A stretch of 64,000 bases of DNA, taken from positions 351,079 to 415,078 of the forward strand of contig CAVUJG010000001.1 of assembly GCA_963741755.1 (NCBI GenBank), in the 5' to 3' direction. The notes beneath the pieces were generated by a model. It did not search any database and was not told the DNA's origin. It saw only the letters and a list, made by a program, of their open reading frames with translations. A program made the position numbers and the translations under genes. This stretch comes from Sva-07 sp963741755 (GTDB lineage: Bacteria; Actinomycetota; Acidimicrobiia; Acidimicrobiales; Ilumatobacteraceae). Of the stretch, positions 7,740 through 15,079 are shown piece by piece; position 1 is the first letter of the stretch; each line of letters opens with the position of its first letter.

Positions 7740-10406
7740 CTACATCGAGCGGGCGGCGTTGTCGAAGCGCGTGTACTGGCCGAGGAAGACGAGGCGCTTG
7801 GTGCCGATCGGGCCGGAGCGATGCTTCGACACGATCACCTCGGCGGAGCCCTTGTCGGGTGACTCGGGGTTGTAGACCTCGTCTCGGTACAGGAACATCA
7901 CGACGTCGGCGTCCTGCTCCAACGAACCCGACTCACGCAGGTCGGCGAGCATCGGGCGCTTGTCGGAACGGGCTTCGAGGTTTCGGCTGAGCTGGCTGAG
8001 CGCCACGATCGGCACTTCGAGTTCGCGGGCGAGCACCTTGAGGTTTCGGCTGATCTCGCTGACTTCGAGCTGACGGTTCTCCGACGCGCCACTGCCGCTC
8101 ATCAGCTGCAGGTAGTCGATCATGATCAATGCCAACCCGCCGTGCTGGGCCTTGATGCGCCGAGCCTTCGCTCGAATCTCCATCACGGTCACTTGCGGGT
8201 TGTCGTCGAGGAACAGCGGCACCTCGAGCCGACCAACCGCGAGACCGATCTTCGACCAGTCGCTCTCGCTCAGCTTGCCGGTGCGCAGCTTGGTCGAGTC
8301 GACCTTGGCCTCGCTGGACAGGATGCGCTGCGTGAGCTCCGAATGCCCCATCTCGAGCGAGAACACCAGCACCGGCTTCGCCGAATGCTTCGCAATGTGC
8401 GTCGCCATTCCCAACCCGAAGGCGGTGTTGTGGAGGTAGAAGTCGGCTGCGACGAAATTGTGGAGTCCCGGAACGGTGAAGTCGATGACCCGCTCCTCAC
8501 CGGCCGGCTCGATCGATGTCACTCGCTCCCAGATGACGTCCGGTGACGACCACCAGCGCAGCTGATCGTCATCGAGCACGTCAGCCAGTTCGGCAACGGT
8601 GGAGCGGCGCAGTTTCCCTCGCCGACCCTGATGCCAATTGTGCGTCGACGGCCGCCCTGCTCGCCGGCTGACCTCAGCCCACGACAGATCACCCTTCGCC
8701 TTTTCGATGTCGTCCCAAACGGCAGGCGGCACATAGTCCGGTGCGTGATCGTTGCGCAGTGACACCGCCGCCCGCTCTCGAACTGCACCCACCGCGACCG
8801 ACTTGCCGAGGATGCCGATCTCGTCGCAGAACGCCAGCAATGATGCCGCATCCATGATCTCGATCTCGTAGGCAGTCCGGCGCGTGCCGTTGTAGGCGAT
8901 CTGTCGCTCCCGAAGCTTCACGCGGAGGCCGAAGCGCCGAAGCAGGTGGGCAACACCGTCGACGAGTTCCTTGGACACCGACGAATAGCCGACGCGGGCG
9001 TACCCCGCTGCCGCCACCCACGCCGTGCCATCGGTCGCAAAGAGGCGGTTCAGGAACCGAGCAACTGCGGGCCGCGAACACCGGAAAACTGCATCCGGTA
9101 CCTGCTTGTCGTGAGCTCCCTTGCCCCACATTCCATGGGTGCGTAGCAACTCCATCACCGGGTTTGCGAGACCACCTCGGTAACCAGCTGAGAATCGATA
9201 GGTGGTGGCCAGTCCAGCTGGACCAGCTACTCGCAAGTCGGTACCCATCGCTCGTGCGGCTGCTTCTGCGACCTGACGGACTTCGTCGAGTTCGGTGGTG
9301 AACGTCGCACTCGTCTGTCCCGGAGCAACACACCCGTCACCAAGAACGATCGCCAACAGGTCGAGCTCCGAGGCGGGAAGGTCGTCGGTGCCGAAGACAC
9401 CGACGGTGCTCGGGACGGCGACGTCATCGCCAACGGTGATCTCATCGAGGCGGCACCAACCCTGCGGCGTCAGGAACGGGTGAGCTGCCGTCACGGTGAC
9501 CTCACGACCGGACCGTGTGCGGAGGGTGAAGACGCCTTTGACGCCATCGTCGAGACACACATTGACGTCGGCAAGCGTGAGCCGACCGTCGTCGCCAATC
9601 GCCTGCACAGCGAGCGATCCACGTTCGGTCGCTCGCCGCATGAGTTCGTCAGCTGTCACCACATCGCCGGTCTCGAGATCGACCATCGGCGTGAACCAGG
9701 CAACGCACTTTCCCATGGCTGGCCGCGCGCCGACGATGTTGAGGGTGCTGGGTTGGAGGCCCGACAGGAGTTCGTCGAGGTCGTCGTAGCCGGTGGCGGC
9801 GCCGGTGATCGTGTCGCCGCGCTCGTAGTTCTCCTCGAGCTGATCCATTGCGATGTTGAGGAGCTCCCCGATGGGCCGGGTCGAGTCGACGACGCGATCT
9901 TCGGCGACCTCGAACATCTTCGACTCGGCGAGGTCGACGGCTTTGGTGACGTCGTCGGGCTCGGAGAACGCGAGGTCGGTGATCTCGCCGGCCGTGTGGA
10001 TCAGCCGCCGCAACAGTGCGGTGTCCATCACGATGCGGGCGTAGTGCTCGGCGCCCGACACCGACGGTGTGGCGTTCTGGAGATCGTTCAGTCGCTCGAT
10101 GCCACCGATGTCGTCGAGCAGTCCGTGGCGTCGCAGCTCGTCCGCAACGGTGACCACGTCGACCGGCCCCGACGACGAATACAGCGAGCGGATCGAGTCG
10201 AAGACGTGCTGGTGCGCCGGGCTGTAGAAGTCACGTACCCCGAGGCCGGCCTCGCCCACGACACCGATCGCGTCACGACTCAGCAGCAGCGCCCCGAGCA
10301 CCGATTCCTCGGCCTGCAGGTTGTGGGGAGGCACTCGACCGCTGCGATTCGGTGCAGCGTTGCCTCGTTCGTTCCGGCTGGTTCCGAATTGTTGGTCGAT
10401 CGACAT
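7740..10406 (-). CDS. dnaB: Replicative DNA helicase DnaB, interrupted by an in-frame intein
   Basis: The 888-residue precursor starts MSIDQQFGTSRNE at the ATG at 10406; an open frame reaches 10511 but the extra residues lack DnaB similarity. Residues 1-233 are the DnaB N-terminal domain and linker (NLQAEESVLGALL) up to the Walker A loop GARPAMGK. Residues 234-660 are an intein, and from 661 the RecA-like helicase core resumes (TAFGLGMATHIAK, Walker B LIMIDYLQLM, the ALSQLSRNLEARSDKRP loop, and ADVVMFLYRDE). Removing 427 intein residues leaves a normal 461-residue helicase. The hexamer unwinds DNA at the fork. It is last in the rpsF-ssb-rpsR-rplI-dnaB order, but its own 203-base leader contains three DnaA boxes. 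Confidence 0.97.
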   Translation of the reverse strand: MSIDQQFGTSRNERGNAAPNRSGRVPPHNLQAEESVLGALLLSRDAIGVVGEAGLGVRDFYSPAHQHVFDSIRSLYSSSGPVDVVTVADELRRHGLLDDIGGIERLNDLQNATPSVSGAEHYARIVMDTALLRRLIHTAGEITDLAFSEPDDVTKAVDLAESKMFEVAEDRVVDSTRPIGELLNIAMDQLEENYERGDTITGAATGYDDLDELLSGLQPSTLNIVGARPAMGKCVAWFTPMVDLETGDVVTADELMRRATERGSLAVQAIGDDGRLTLADVNVCLDDGVKGVFTLRTRSGREVTVTAAHPFLTPQGWCRLDEITVGDDVAVPSTVGVFGTDDLPASELDLLAIVLGDGCVAPGQTSATFTTELDEVRQVAEAAARAMGTDLRVAGPAGLATTYRFSAGYRGGLANPVMELLRTHGMWGKGAHDKQVPDAVFRCSRPAVARFLNRLFATDGTAWVAAAGYARVGYSSVSKELVDGVAHLLRRFGLRVKLRERQIAYNGTRRTAYEIEIMDAASLLAFCDEIGILGKSVAVGAVRERAAVSLRNDHAPDYVPPAVWDDIEKAKGDLSWAEVSRRAGRPSTHNWHQGRRGKLRRSTVAELADVLDDDQLRWWSSPDVIWERVTSIEPAGEERVIDFTVPGLHNFVAADFYLHNTAFGLGMATHIAKHSAKPVLVFSLEMGHSELTQRILSSEAKVDSTKLRTGKLSESDWSKIGLAVGRLEVPLFLDDNPQVTVMEIRAKARRIKAQHGGLALIMIDYLQLMSGSGASENRQLEVSEISRNLKVLARELEVPIVALSQLSRNLEARSDKRPMLADLRESGSLEQDADVVMFLYRDEVYNPESPDKGSAEVIVSKHRSGPIGTKRLVFLGQYTRFDNAARSM
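8427..9707 (-). other. Intein in DnaB Walker A loop with LAGLIDADG homing endonuclease
   Basis: The 427 codons between GK and T of the DnaB P-loop encode a splicing element. It starts with Cys (CVAWFTPMVDLETGD, block A), has TVTAAHPFLTPQGW (block B, with the TxxH motif), and ends ERVIDFTVPGLHNFVAAD then YLHN, so the penultimate His and terminal Asn are present, with extein Thr following. Two dodecapeptide motifs, LLAIVLGDGCV and FLNRLFATDGTAW, each keep the catalytic Asp, so the endonuclease may be active. This is the P-loop insertion point also used by a mycobacterial DnaB intein. Confidence 0.93.
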
Positions 10407-10479
10407 GGGGACCCCACTCTGCCAGGGAGTTCCTGTGTGGCGGAAGAGGAACAACCCTGGGTTTTCGCTGTTGACCGGC

Positions 10480-10534
10480 TGTGGACAACGCAGAAGATCT
10501 GTGGACAACACCCTGGGGACAGACCTGTGGACAG
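10480..10534 (-). promoter_or_regulatory. Cluster of three DnaA boxes upstream of dnaB
   Basis: Reading the minus strand, TTGTCCACA occurs exactly at 10488-10480 and 10508-10500, and CTGTCCACA at 10534-10526. All three point toward dnaB, 74-128 bases upstream of its start codon. TTGTCCACA is the high-GC actinobacterial DnaA-box consensus. The gap between dnaB and rplI (10407-10609) holds little else, so this looks like DnaA control of dnaB or a secondary DnaA-binding site. Confidence 0.75.
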
Positions 10535-10609
10535 GCGCGTCGGGTCAGCGTGACTGCCCATTCTTCGAATCACTGGCCGAGCCACCCAATGGCGGCTCGG
10601 CAGGGGACG

Positions 10610-11056
10610 TCAGTCGGCGGCGACGACGTCGATGGTGATCGGGAACGACACGTCGTTGTGCAACGACGCGGTGACCGTGTGCTGGCCGGTCGTCTTGATG
10701 ACGTCGACGTCGACCTGTCGGCGATCGAGTTCGATGTCGGTCTGCTCGAGCACGGCGGCAACCACGTCGGCAGCGGTGACCGAGCCGAAGAGCTTGCCTT
10801 CCGGGCCGGCCTTGCTGGTGACCGTGATCACCTTCGGCACGAGCGTGCTGGCGATGTGCGTCGCGGCGTCACGAGCGCTCGAGTCGCGCTGATCGCGCGC
10901 CTGGCGCATCTTGCCCGCCTGCTCGACGGCACCGTCGGATGCGGCGATCGCGTGCCCCTTCGGGAACAGGAAGTTGCGAGCGTGCCCATCGGCAACGTCG
11001 ACGATGTCGCCGCGCTTGCCCAGGCCGTCGAGATCGGAACGGAGAATGACCTTCAT
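10610..11056 (-). CDS. rplI: 50S ribosomal protein L9
   Basis: A 148-residue large-subunit protein with a complete L9 layout. The N-terminal rRNA-binding domain MKVILRSDLDGLGKRGDIVDVADGHARNFLFPKG is followed by the connecting helix EQAGKMRQARDQRDSSARD and the C-terminal domain GKLFGSVTAADV and VDVDVIKTTGQHTVTASLH. Length and start are standard. It lies three bases after the rpsR stop on the same strand and is read as part of the rpsF-ssb-rpsR-rplI unit. Confidence 0.97.
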   Translation of the reverse strand: MKVILRSDLDGLGKRGDIVDVADGHARNFLFPKGHAIAASDGAVEQAGKMRQARDQRDSSARDAATHIASTLVPKVITVTSKAGPEGKLFGSVTAADVVAAVLEQTDIELDRRQVDVDVIKTTGQHTVTASLHNDVSFPITIDVVAAD

Positions 11057-11059
11057 CGC

Positions 11060-11503
11060 TCAGACCTCCTCGGTCTCGGTGACGTCGGTCGACTCGATGC
11101 CCTCGGCACCGTCGATGGTCTCGTCGACCACCGTGGTGTCGTTGGTGCTGTCGTCGCTCAAGCTGGTCTCGCGATCGCGACCGCCATCACGACCGCCTTC
11201 ACGGCCACCGTCGCGGCCACGGCCGCCGGTGCGGGTGGAGGCGACGCGCTTCGCGTACGGAAGCAACGCCATCTCGCGGGCGACCTTGACGGCGTTGGCG
11301 ATCTCGCGCTGCTGCTGCAGCGTGTTGCCGGCAACACGACGGTTCTTGATCTTGGCGCGGTCGCTCATGAAGCGACCCAGCAGGTCGACGTCTTTGTAGT
11401 CGATGTACTCGACCTTTTCGATGACGAGGACGCTGGTCTTCTTCTTGAACTTGCGTGGGTTCAGGTCACGGGCGCTGCGCGCCTTGTTCTTCTTGCTTGC
11501 CAT
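11060..11503 (-). CDS. rpsR: 30S ribosomal protein S18 with a long Gly/Arg-then-acidic tail
   Basis: The first 80 or so residues are ordinary S18: KKTSVLVIEKVEYIDYKDVD, LLGRFMSDRAKIKNRRVAGN, QQREIANAVKVAREMALLPY. S18 normally ends about there, near 75-85 residues. This product continues to 147 residues with a Gly/Arg/Asp-rich stretch (RTGGRGRDGGREGGRDGG) and then an acidic Thr/Asp/Glu tail ending DVTETEEV. The frame and codon use are continuous and the rplI start follows after three bases, so the tail is real coding sequence unless an unseen frameshift merges it. Role of the tail unknown; low-complexity RNA-binding behaviour is a guess. Confidence 0.9.
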   Translation of the reverse strand: MASKKNKARSARDLNPRKFKKKTSVLVIEKVEYIDYKDVDLLGRFMSDRAKIKNRRVAGNTLQQQREIANAVKVAREMALLPYAKRVASTRTGGRGRDGGREGGRDGGRDRETSLSDDSTNDTTVVDETIDGAEGIESTDVTETEEV

Positions 11504-11554
11504 GGGTGGTTCCTTACGACTGGAAAATCAGATCTTCAATGCTGTGGACGGGGC

Positions 11555-11998
11555 TCAGAACGGCTCTTCGTCGCCGTACACGGGATCAGGGGCGCTGCGT
11601 CCGCCGCCACCACCGCCGCCGCCGCCACTGGTGGCGTCGTCGCGGCTGATGCGCTCGACCTGTGCTTGCGCCCAGCGCAGGCTCGGGCCGAGTTCGTCGG
11701 CGATCACTTCGGTGACGTTGCGCTTCTCGCCTTCCTTGGTCTCGTAGGAGCGCTGCTCCAACCGACCAGTGATGATGACGCGGTTGCCCTTGTTGAGGCT
11801 GGCGGCTGCGTTCTCTCCGAGGTCGCCCCAGGCGACGATGTTGAAGAACGAGACCTGCTCTTGCCACTCACCGTTGACCTGGTAGCGGCGGTTCACTGCG
11901 AGTCCGAAGCTGGCGACGCCACGACCACCGGTCGTGTAGCGCAGCTCGGGATCCTTGGTGAGGTTGCCGACCAGCGTGACGCTGTTCTCAGATGCCAT
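11555..11998 (-). CDS. ssb: Single-stranded DNA-binding protein
   Basis: A 147-residue SSB. The OB-fold covers residues 1-110 (NSVTLVGNLTKDPELRYTTG, VASFGLAVNRRYQVNGEWQ, VSFFNIVAWGDLGENAA, GNRVIITGRLEQRSYETKEG). It is followed by a run of nine glycines as a flexible linker and an acidic C-terminal tip GDEEPF. Most bacterial SSBs end DDDIPF or a close variant; here the last residues fit the acidic-Pro-Phe partner-binding tip but with Glu before Pro-Phe. It sits between rpsF and rpsR, the usual location. Confidence 0.96.
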   Translation of the reverse strand: MASENSVTLVGNLTKDPELRYTTGGRGVASFGLAVNRRYQVNGEWQEQVSFFNIVAWGDLGENAAASLNKGNRVIITGRLEQRSYETKEGEKRNVTEVIADELGPSLRWAQAQVERISRDDATSGGGGGGGGGRSAPDPVYGDEEPF

Positions 11999-12026
11999 GT
12001 TGTTCCCCTTTGCTTGGCCGCTGCGT

Positions 12027-12359
12027 TCAGGCAGCGCTCACTGCCATGCCGCGGCGCTCGGCCTCGGCTTCGGGCAGACGGATGAGCTTGTGACGGACGA
12101 CATCGTCCGCGAGACGGAGCGTGCGCTCGAGTTCGTCGAGAGAGCCGGCCGGAGCCACGATCTCGGCGACCATGTAGTAGCCCGACGGCTTCTTGTTGAT
12201 CGGGTAGGCGAACTGGCGCTTGCCCCACCAATCGATCTTGCCGTGGAGCTCGCCGCCGGCAGCGCCGACACCGTCGGTCACCGTCTTCATCCAGGACTGC
12301 GCTTTGGGGTCATCGACGTCGCCGTCGATGATGATCATCATTTCGTATGCACGCTTCAT
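12027..12359 (-). CDS. rpsF: 30S ribosomal protein S6
   Basis: A 110-residue ribosomal protein, first gene of the cluster. MKRAYEMMIIIDGDVDD, the GKIDWWGKRQFAYPINKKPSG strand pair (the S6 signature) and the Arg-rich VVRHKLIRLPEAEAERRG end are all present. S6 pairs with S18 on the 30S platform, and SSB and S18 are encoded immediately downstream. An excellent ribosome binding site precedes the ATG. Confidence 0.96.
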   Translation of the reverse strand: MKRAYEMMIIIDGDVDDPKAQSWMKTVTDGVGAAGGELHGKIDWWGKRQFAYPINKKPSGYYMVAEIVAPAGSLDELERTLRLADDVVRHKLIRLPEAEAERRGMAVSAA

Positions 12360-12364
12360 GCGTG

Positions 12365-12375
12365 TTTCCTCCCTT
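12365..12375 (-). promoter_or_regulatory. Strong ribosome binding site of rpsF
   Basis: On the minus strand AAGGGAGGAAA lies five bases before the rpsF ATG, one of the best Shine-Dalgarno matches in the window. Further upstream on the same strand near 12450-12465 a TAAGGT hexamer could be a -10 element for the operon; no convincing -35 was seen. The rest of 12376-12558 holds no further clear feature. Confidence 0.55.
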
Positions 12376-12558
12376 CGGATCCCCCACGAGTGCCTGATGA
12401 CAGCCTCGTAGCGGGAGCCCCGGTGTGGGGCAGGGCCAATATGGACCTGCCTACCTTATCGGTGCGCACTGTCGTCGCGTTCGGTGACATGTCGACCACC
12501 ATAGAGAGGGGCTGTCACAGAGTTCCGGGGAACGCGATTACCGTCGGCGCGGCGCACC

Positions 12559-13294
12559 ATGTCCGGATCCACCTCGACCTCCCGCATCGTCAACTTGTGC
12601 CTCGACGCCAACGACCCCTCACGCCTCGGGCAGTTCTGGGCGACCGCCTTGGGCTGGGAGCTCGCCGAGTCGGGCGGTGACGTCGTGCTCGTCCCGACCG
12701 ACGGCACCCGGTTCGGCATCCGCTTCGAGCCGGTCCCTGACGAGAAGGTGGGCCGCAACAACATCCATCTCGATGTGACGACGACGTCGGCCGCAGGACC
12801 AGACGGCGCTCGTCGAAACGCTGCGCGGCCTCGGTGCCAGCGACGTGGATGTCGGCCAGCGCGGTGACGAGGGACATATCGTCCTCGCCGATCCTGAAGG
12901 CAACGAGTTCTGCATCATCGAGCCGGGGAACAACTTCCTCGCCGGCTGCGGTCGACTCGGGGCGATCAATGCGGACGGAACACGCACGACTGGAGTGTTC
13001 TGGAGTGAAGCGCTGGGCTGGCCACTGGTGTGGGACCAGGACGAGGAGACGGCGATCCGGGCACCCGACGGCACGGGACCGATCGTCCAATGGAGCGGGC
13101 CACCGTTGATGCCGAAGTTCGGCAAGAACCGCCTCCACCTCGACATCGCTCCGATGGCCGACATCGATCTCGACGACGAAGTCGATCGCCTCACGCGACT
13201 GGGTGCGAGTCGTGTCGACGTCGCACAGCGCGACGCCGGCCGAGTGGTGATGGCCGACCCCGACGACAACGAATTCTGCGTGCTGCGACCGTGA
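12559..13294 (+). pseudogene. Two-domain VOC (glyoxalase-like) protein, frame broken once
   Basis: Two overlapping frames together encode one protein. The first (from ATG 12559) gives IVNLCLDANDPSRLGQFWAT and NNIHLDVTTTSAA, a vicinal-oxygen-chelate (Glyoxalase_6) half. The second resumes QTALVETLRGLGASDVDVGQ, GHIVLADPEGNEFCIIEPGN and a second VOC module ending MADPDDNEFCVLRP. One extra G at 12796-12797 joins them; deleting it gives an uninterrupted 244-residue protein of normal family length. This is either a sequencing error or a recent mutation. VOC proteins of this type have no assigned substrate. Divergent from rpsF. Confidence 0.75.
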
Positions 13295-13321
13295 GCGAAG
13301 GCGCCTTCCCGGGCCGCCGAT

Positions 13322-13951
13322 CTACGAATCGAGCGGGCAGCCGTCGGCTTCGGAGCCCTCGATCAACTCGACGCTCGATCCGGAAACCAGTCCCAGCGGC
13401 TCGAGACCGCCCTCGAACACCTCGATCGCGAGGTCGTACTCGGCCCCCGGCGAATACAACGCACACTCGCCCGCGGGCGTGTCGAGACACGGATCCATGT
13501 CGGCGGATCCGACGTGGGATCCATCGGAAGCGAACCAGGCGATCGACAGCGGCGTCGGCGTCTGGAACATGTAGAACGAGCCCGAGTTGGGTTCGTCGAA
13601 GCGGAACGCCATGCCGACGGCGTCGCCGAGGTCGGTGACACCCATCAACCCGCGGCCCCGTTCGGTGGCGTCGTCGGCGAGCCACAGACACACCTCGCAC
13701 ACCTCGCCGTCGGGTTCGGTGATCAGCGCTCGGATCGTCGTGAACCCCTCCGGCTGCTGGCCTTCAGCGAGGGTCGAGTCCGGCGACGAGTCCGACGGCG
13801 GCTCGTCGCGGATGTCCGAGGGTGTCGTCTCGCCCATCTGGTCGTCGTCGACGCTGACGGCGTCGTCGCTGCACGAGACGGTGGCCAGCACCGCAGCGGT
13901 CAGGACCAGCGACAGCGTGCGGCGACCCAACCTCGACGAACGTCCGGTCAT
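13322..13951 (-). CDS. DUF192 lipoprotein
   Basis: A 209-residue exported protein. The start MTGRSSRLGRRTLSLVLTA is chosen because it opens a lipoprotein signal peptide ending AVLATVSCSDD. After an acidic linker comes the DUF192 fold: LWLADDATERGRGLMGVTDL, GMAFRFDEPNSGSFYMFQT, PLSIAWFASDG and an end strand EVFEGGLEPLGLVSGSSVEL. DUF192 proteins are small exported beta-barrel proteins of unknown function. The ATG overlaps the stop of the DUF5318 gene (ATGA), indicating coupled translation. The short palindrome GAAGGCGCCTTC at 13297-13308 lies just past its convergent end. Confidence 0.8.
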   Translation of the reverse strand: MTGRSSRLGRRTLSLVLTAAVLATVSCSDDAVSVDDDQMGETTPSDIRDEPPSDSSPDSTLAEGQQPEGFTTIRALITEPDGEVCEVCLWLADDATERGRGLMGVTDLGDAVGMAFRFDEPNSGSFYMFQTPTPLSIAWFASDGSHVGSADMDPCLDTPAGECALYSPGAEYDLAIEVFEGGLEPLGLVSGSSVELIEGSEADGCPLDS

Positions 13952-14364
13952 CGAGACGCGCGTGTCGCTGAGCGTCGACCGCCAACCGGGATCACCCGGA
14001 GCAGATGGTTCCAGCGACACTCGACGCACGCTTCGACCACGTAGGCGCTGAGCTCTTCGGAGCGGTCGTTCAGCTGACGCATCTCCTTCGCAGTGGAGAC
14101 GCACCGCCCCTGCGCCGACAACCGGGGTCCGAACACGTAGGTGACCAGCTTCAGGTCGGCTTCTTCGCAGATCGGGCAACGAGTCGACGTCTGCGTGCCG
14201 ACGTTGCGGGCGGCACGGATCAACTCGGGATGGGCGTCGCACACCTGGTCGAGCGGAACCCGCCCTTTCTTCACCTGGCTGATCAGCATCCGGCGAGCGA
14301 GCCGGTGATCGACCAGGCCGCGCGAGCCATCGGACCCGCGGAGTGCGCCGACCGTGATCGCCAT
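13948..14364 (-). CDS. DUF5318 protein with a zinc-ribbon-like pair of CxxC motifs
   Basis: A 138-residue cytosolic protein typical of Actinobacteria. It starts MAITVGALRGSDGSRGLVDH, has the family helix ARRMLISQVKKGRVPLDQVC and DAHPELIRAARNVG, then a CPICEEADLKLVTYVFG element and a later VEACVECRWNHLLRVIPVG, which together supply two CxxC pairs for a probable zinc site. In mycobacteria a DUF5318 gene also lies close to the rpsF cluster, so the position is conserved. Function unknown. It is the first gene of a two-gene unit with the DUF192 lipoprotein and is divergent from a methyltransferase gene. Confidence 0.8.
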   Translation of the reverse strand: MAITVGALRGSDGSRGLVDHRLARRMLISQVKKGRVPLDQVCDAHPELIRAARNVGTQTSTRCPICEEADLKLVTYVFGPRLSAQGRCVSTAKEMRQLNDRSEELSAYVVEACVECRWNHLLRVIPVGGRRSATRASR

Positions 14365-14451
14365 GGGCGCCGAGACTACCGGCTCACACGAGCGCACCAT
14401 GATCAGTGGTCGATCCCCGATGACGCCTCGCCGAGCGGGCACACTGGCGTC

Positions 14452-15021
14452 GTGGTCGCAGACATCAACTACGGGCCCGGCACGCCGGGCGACGACGAAC
14501 TGAGACTGTGCGGGGAGGTGAGTGACGGTCGACGAGCCGTCGAGCTCGGCATCTCGCCATGGTTCAACTCCCTTGCGTTCGCACGCGCCGGAGCGAAGTC
14601 GATCGCAATCGACACCGACGCCGAACGCATCGCGGAAACCCGCCGACGTGCGACTGCAGCCGAACTGCAGGTGCAATGCCTCCAGACCGACCTCGCCGAC
14701 CTGGGCGACGTGGCGTCTGCGTCGTGCGAGGTCGTCCTCGCCGCGCACACGATCGACCGCATCGACGACCTCGGTCGCCTGCTGCGTCAGGTGCACCGCA
14801 TTCTCAAGCCGAGCATGCCGCTCGTGCTCTCGATGCCGCACCCGTATGCCGACATCTCACCCGAGCATCCCTACGGCACCGGCGCCCGAACGATCGGCGA
14901 GTGGTTCACCGCGCTCACTCGCTCGAACTTCCGCGTCGATCATCTGCTCGAACTCGGCGCCACTGCCCACGCTCCGGCGCCGGCGACGCTCATCCTGCGC
15001 GCCCGCAAAGAAGGCTCCTGA
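14452..15021 (+). CDS. Class I SAM-dependent methyltransferase
   Basis: About 189 residues. DGRRAVELGISPWFNSLAFA is the SAM-binding motif I region, SIAIDTDAERIAETR supplies the acidic ribose-binding residue, QTDLADLGDVASASCEVVLA corresponds to motif II, and LLRQVHRILKPSMPLVLSMP to motif III. Substrate unknown; the C-terminal part (TALTRSNFRVDHLLEL) resembles small-molecule methyltransferases. The GTG at 14452 is chosen because it is the only start before motif I that does not run into the divergent DUF5318 gene; the next upstream in-frame ATG lies inside that gene on the other strand. Confidence 0.7.
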   Translation: MVADINYGPGTPGDDELRLCGEVSDGRRAVELGISPWFNSLAFARAGAKSIAIDTDAERIAETRRRATAAELQVQCLQTDLADLGDVASASCEVVLAAHTIDRIDDLGRLLRQVHRILKPSMPLVLSMPHPYADISPEHPYGTGARTIGEWFTALTRSNFRVDHLLELGATAHAPAPATLILRARKEGS

Positions 15022-15048
15022 CCGTCCGACGACGAGGACATACACACG

Positions 15049-15079
15049 GTGCCTGACACCAGGTGTACGTCAGGCGTCG
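15049..15079. repeat. Palindromic 3'-end element, copy 1
   Basis: GCCTGAC and its complement GTCAGGC bracket a short loop at the converging ends of the methyltransferase and the GGDEF-EAL gene. On the plus strand the 22 bases beginning GACACCAGGTGTACGTC at 15055 match those at 48972 with one difference. In both places the element contains the stop codon of the minus-strand gene (GCC-TGA-CGT-ACA). Probably a 3' hairpin or terminator of a dispersed family. Confidence 0.55.

Noticed and set aside
8427..9707. Group I or II intron in dnaB
   Set aside because: The insert is a continuous open frame in phase with both exteins and has intein splice residues at each end.
10407..10511. Longer DnaB starting at 10511
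   Set aside because: The extra 35 residues have no helicase similarity, and the frame there runs through the first DnaA boxes; ATG 10406 gives the family length.
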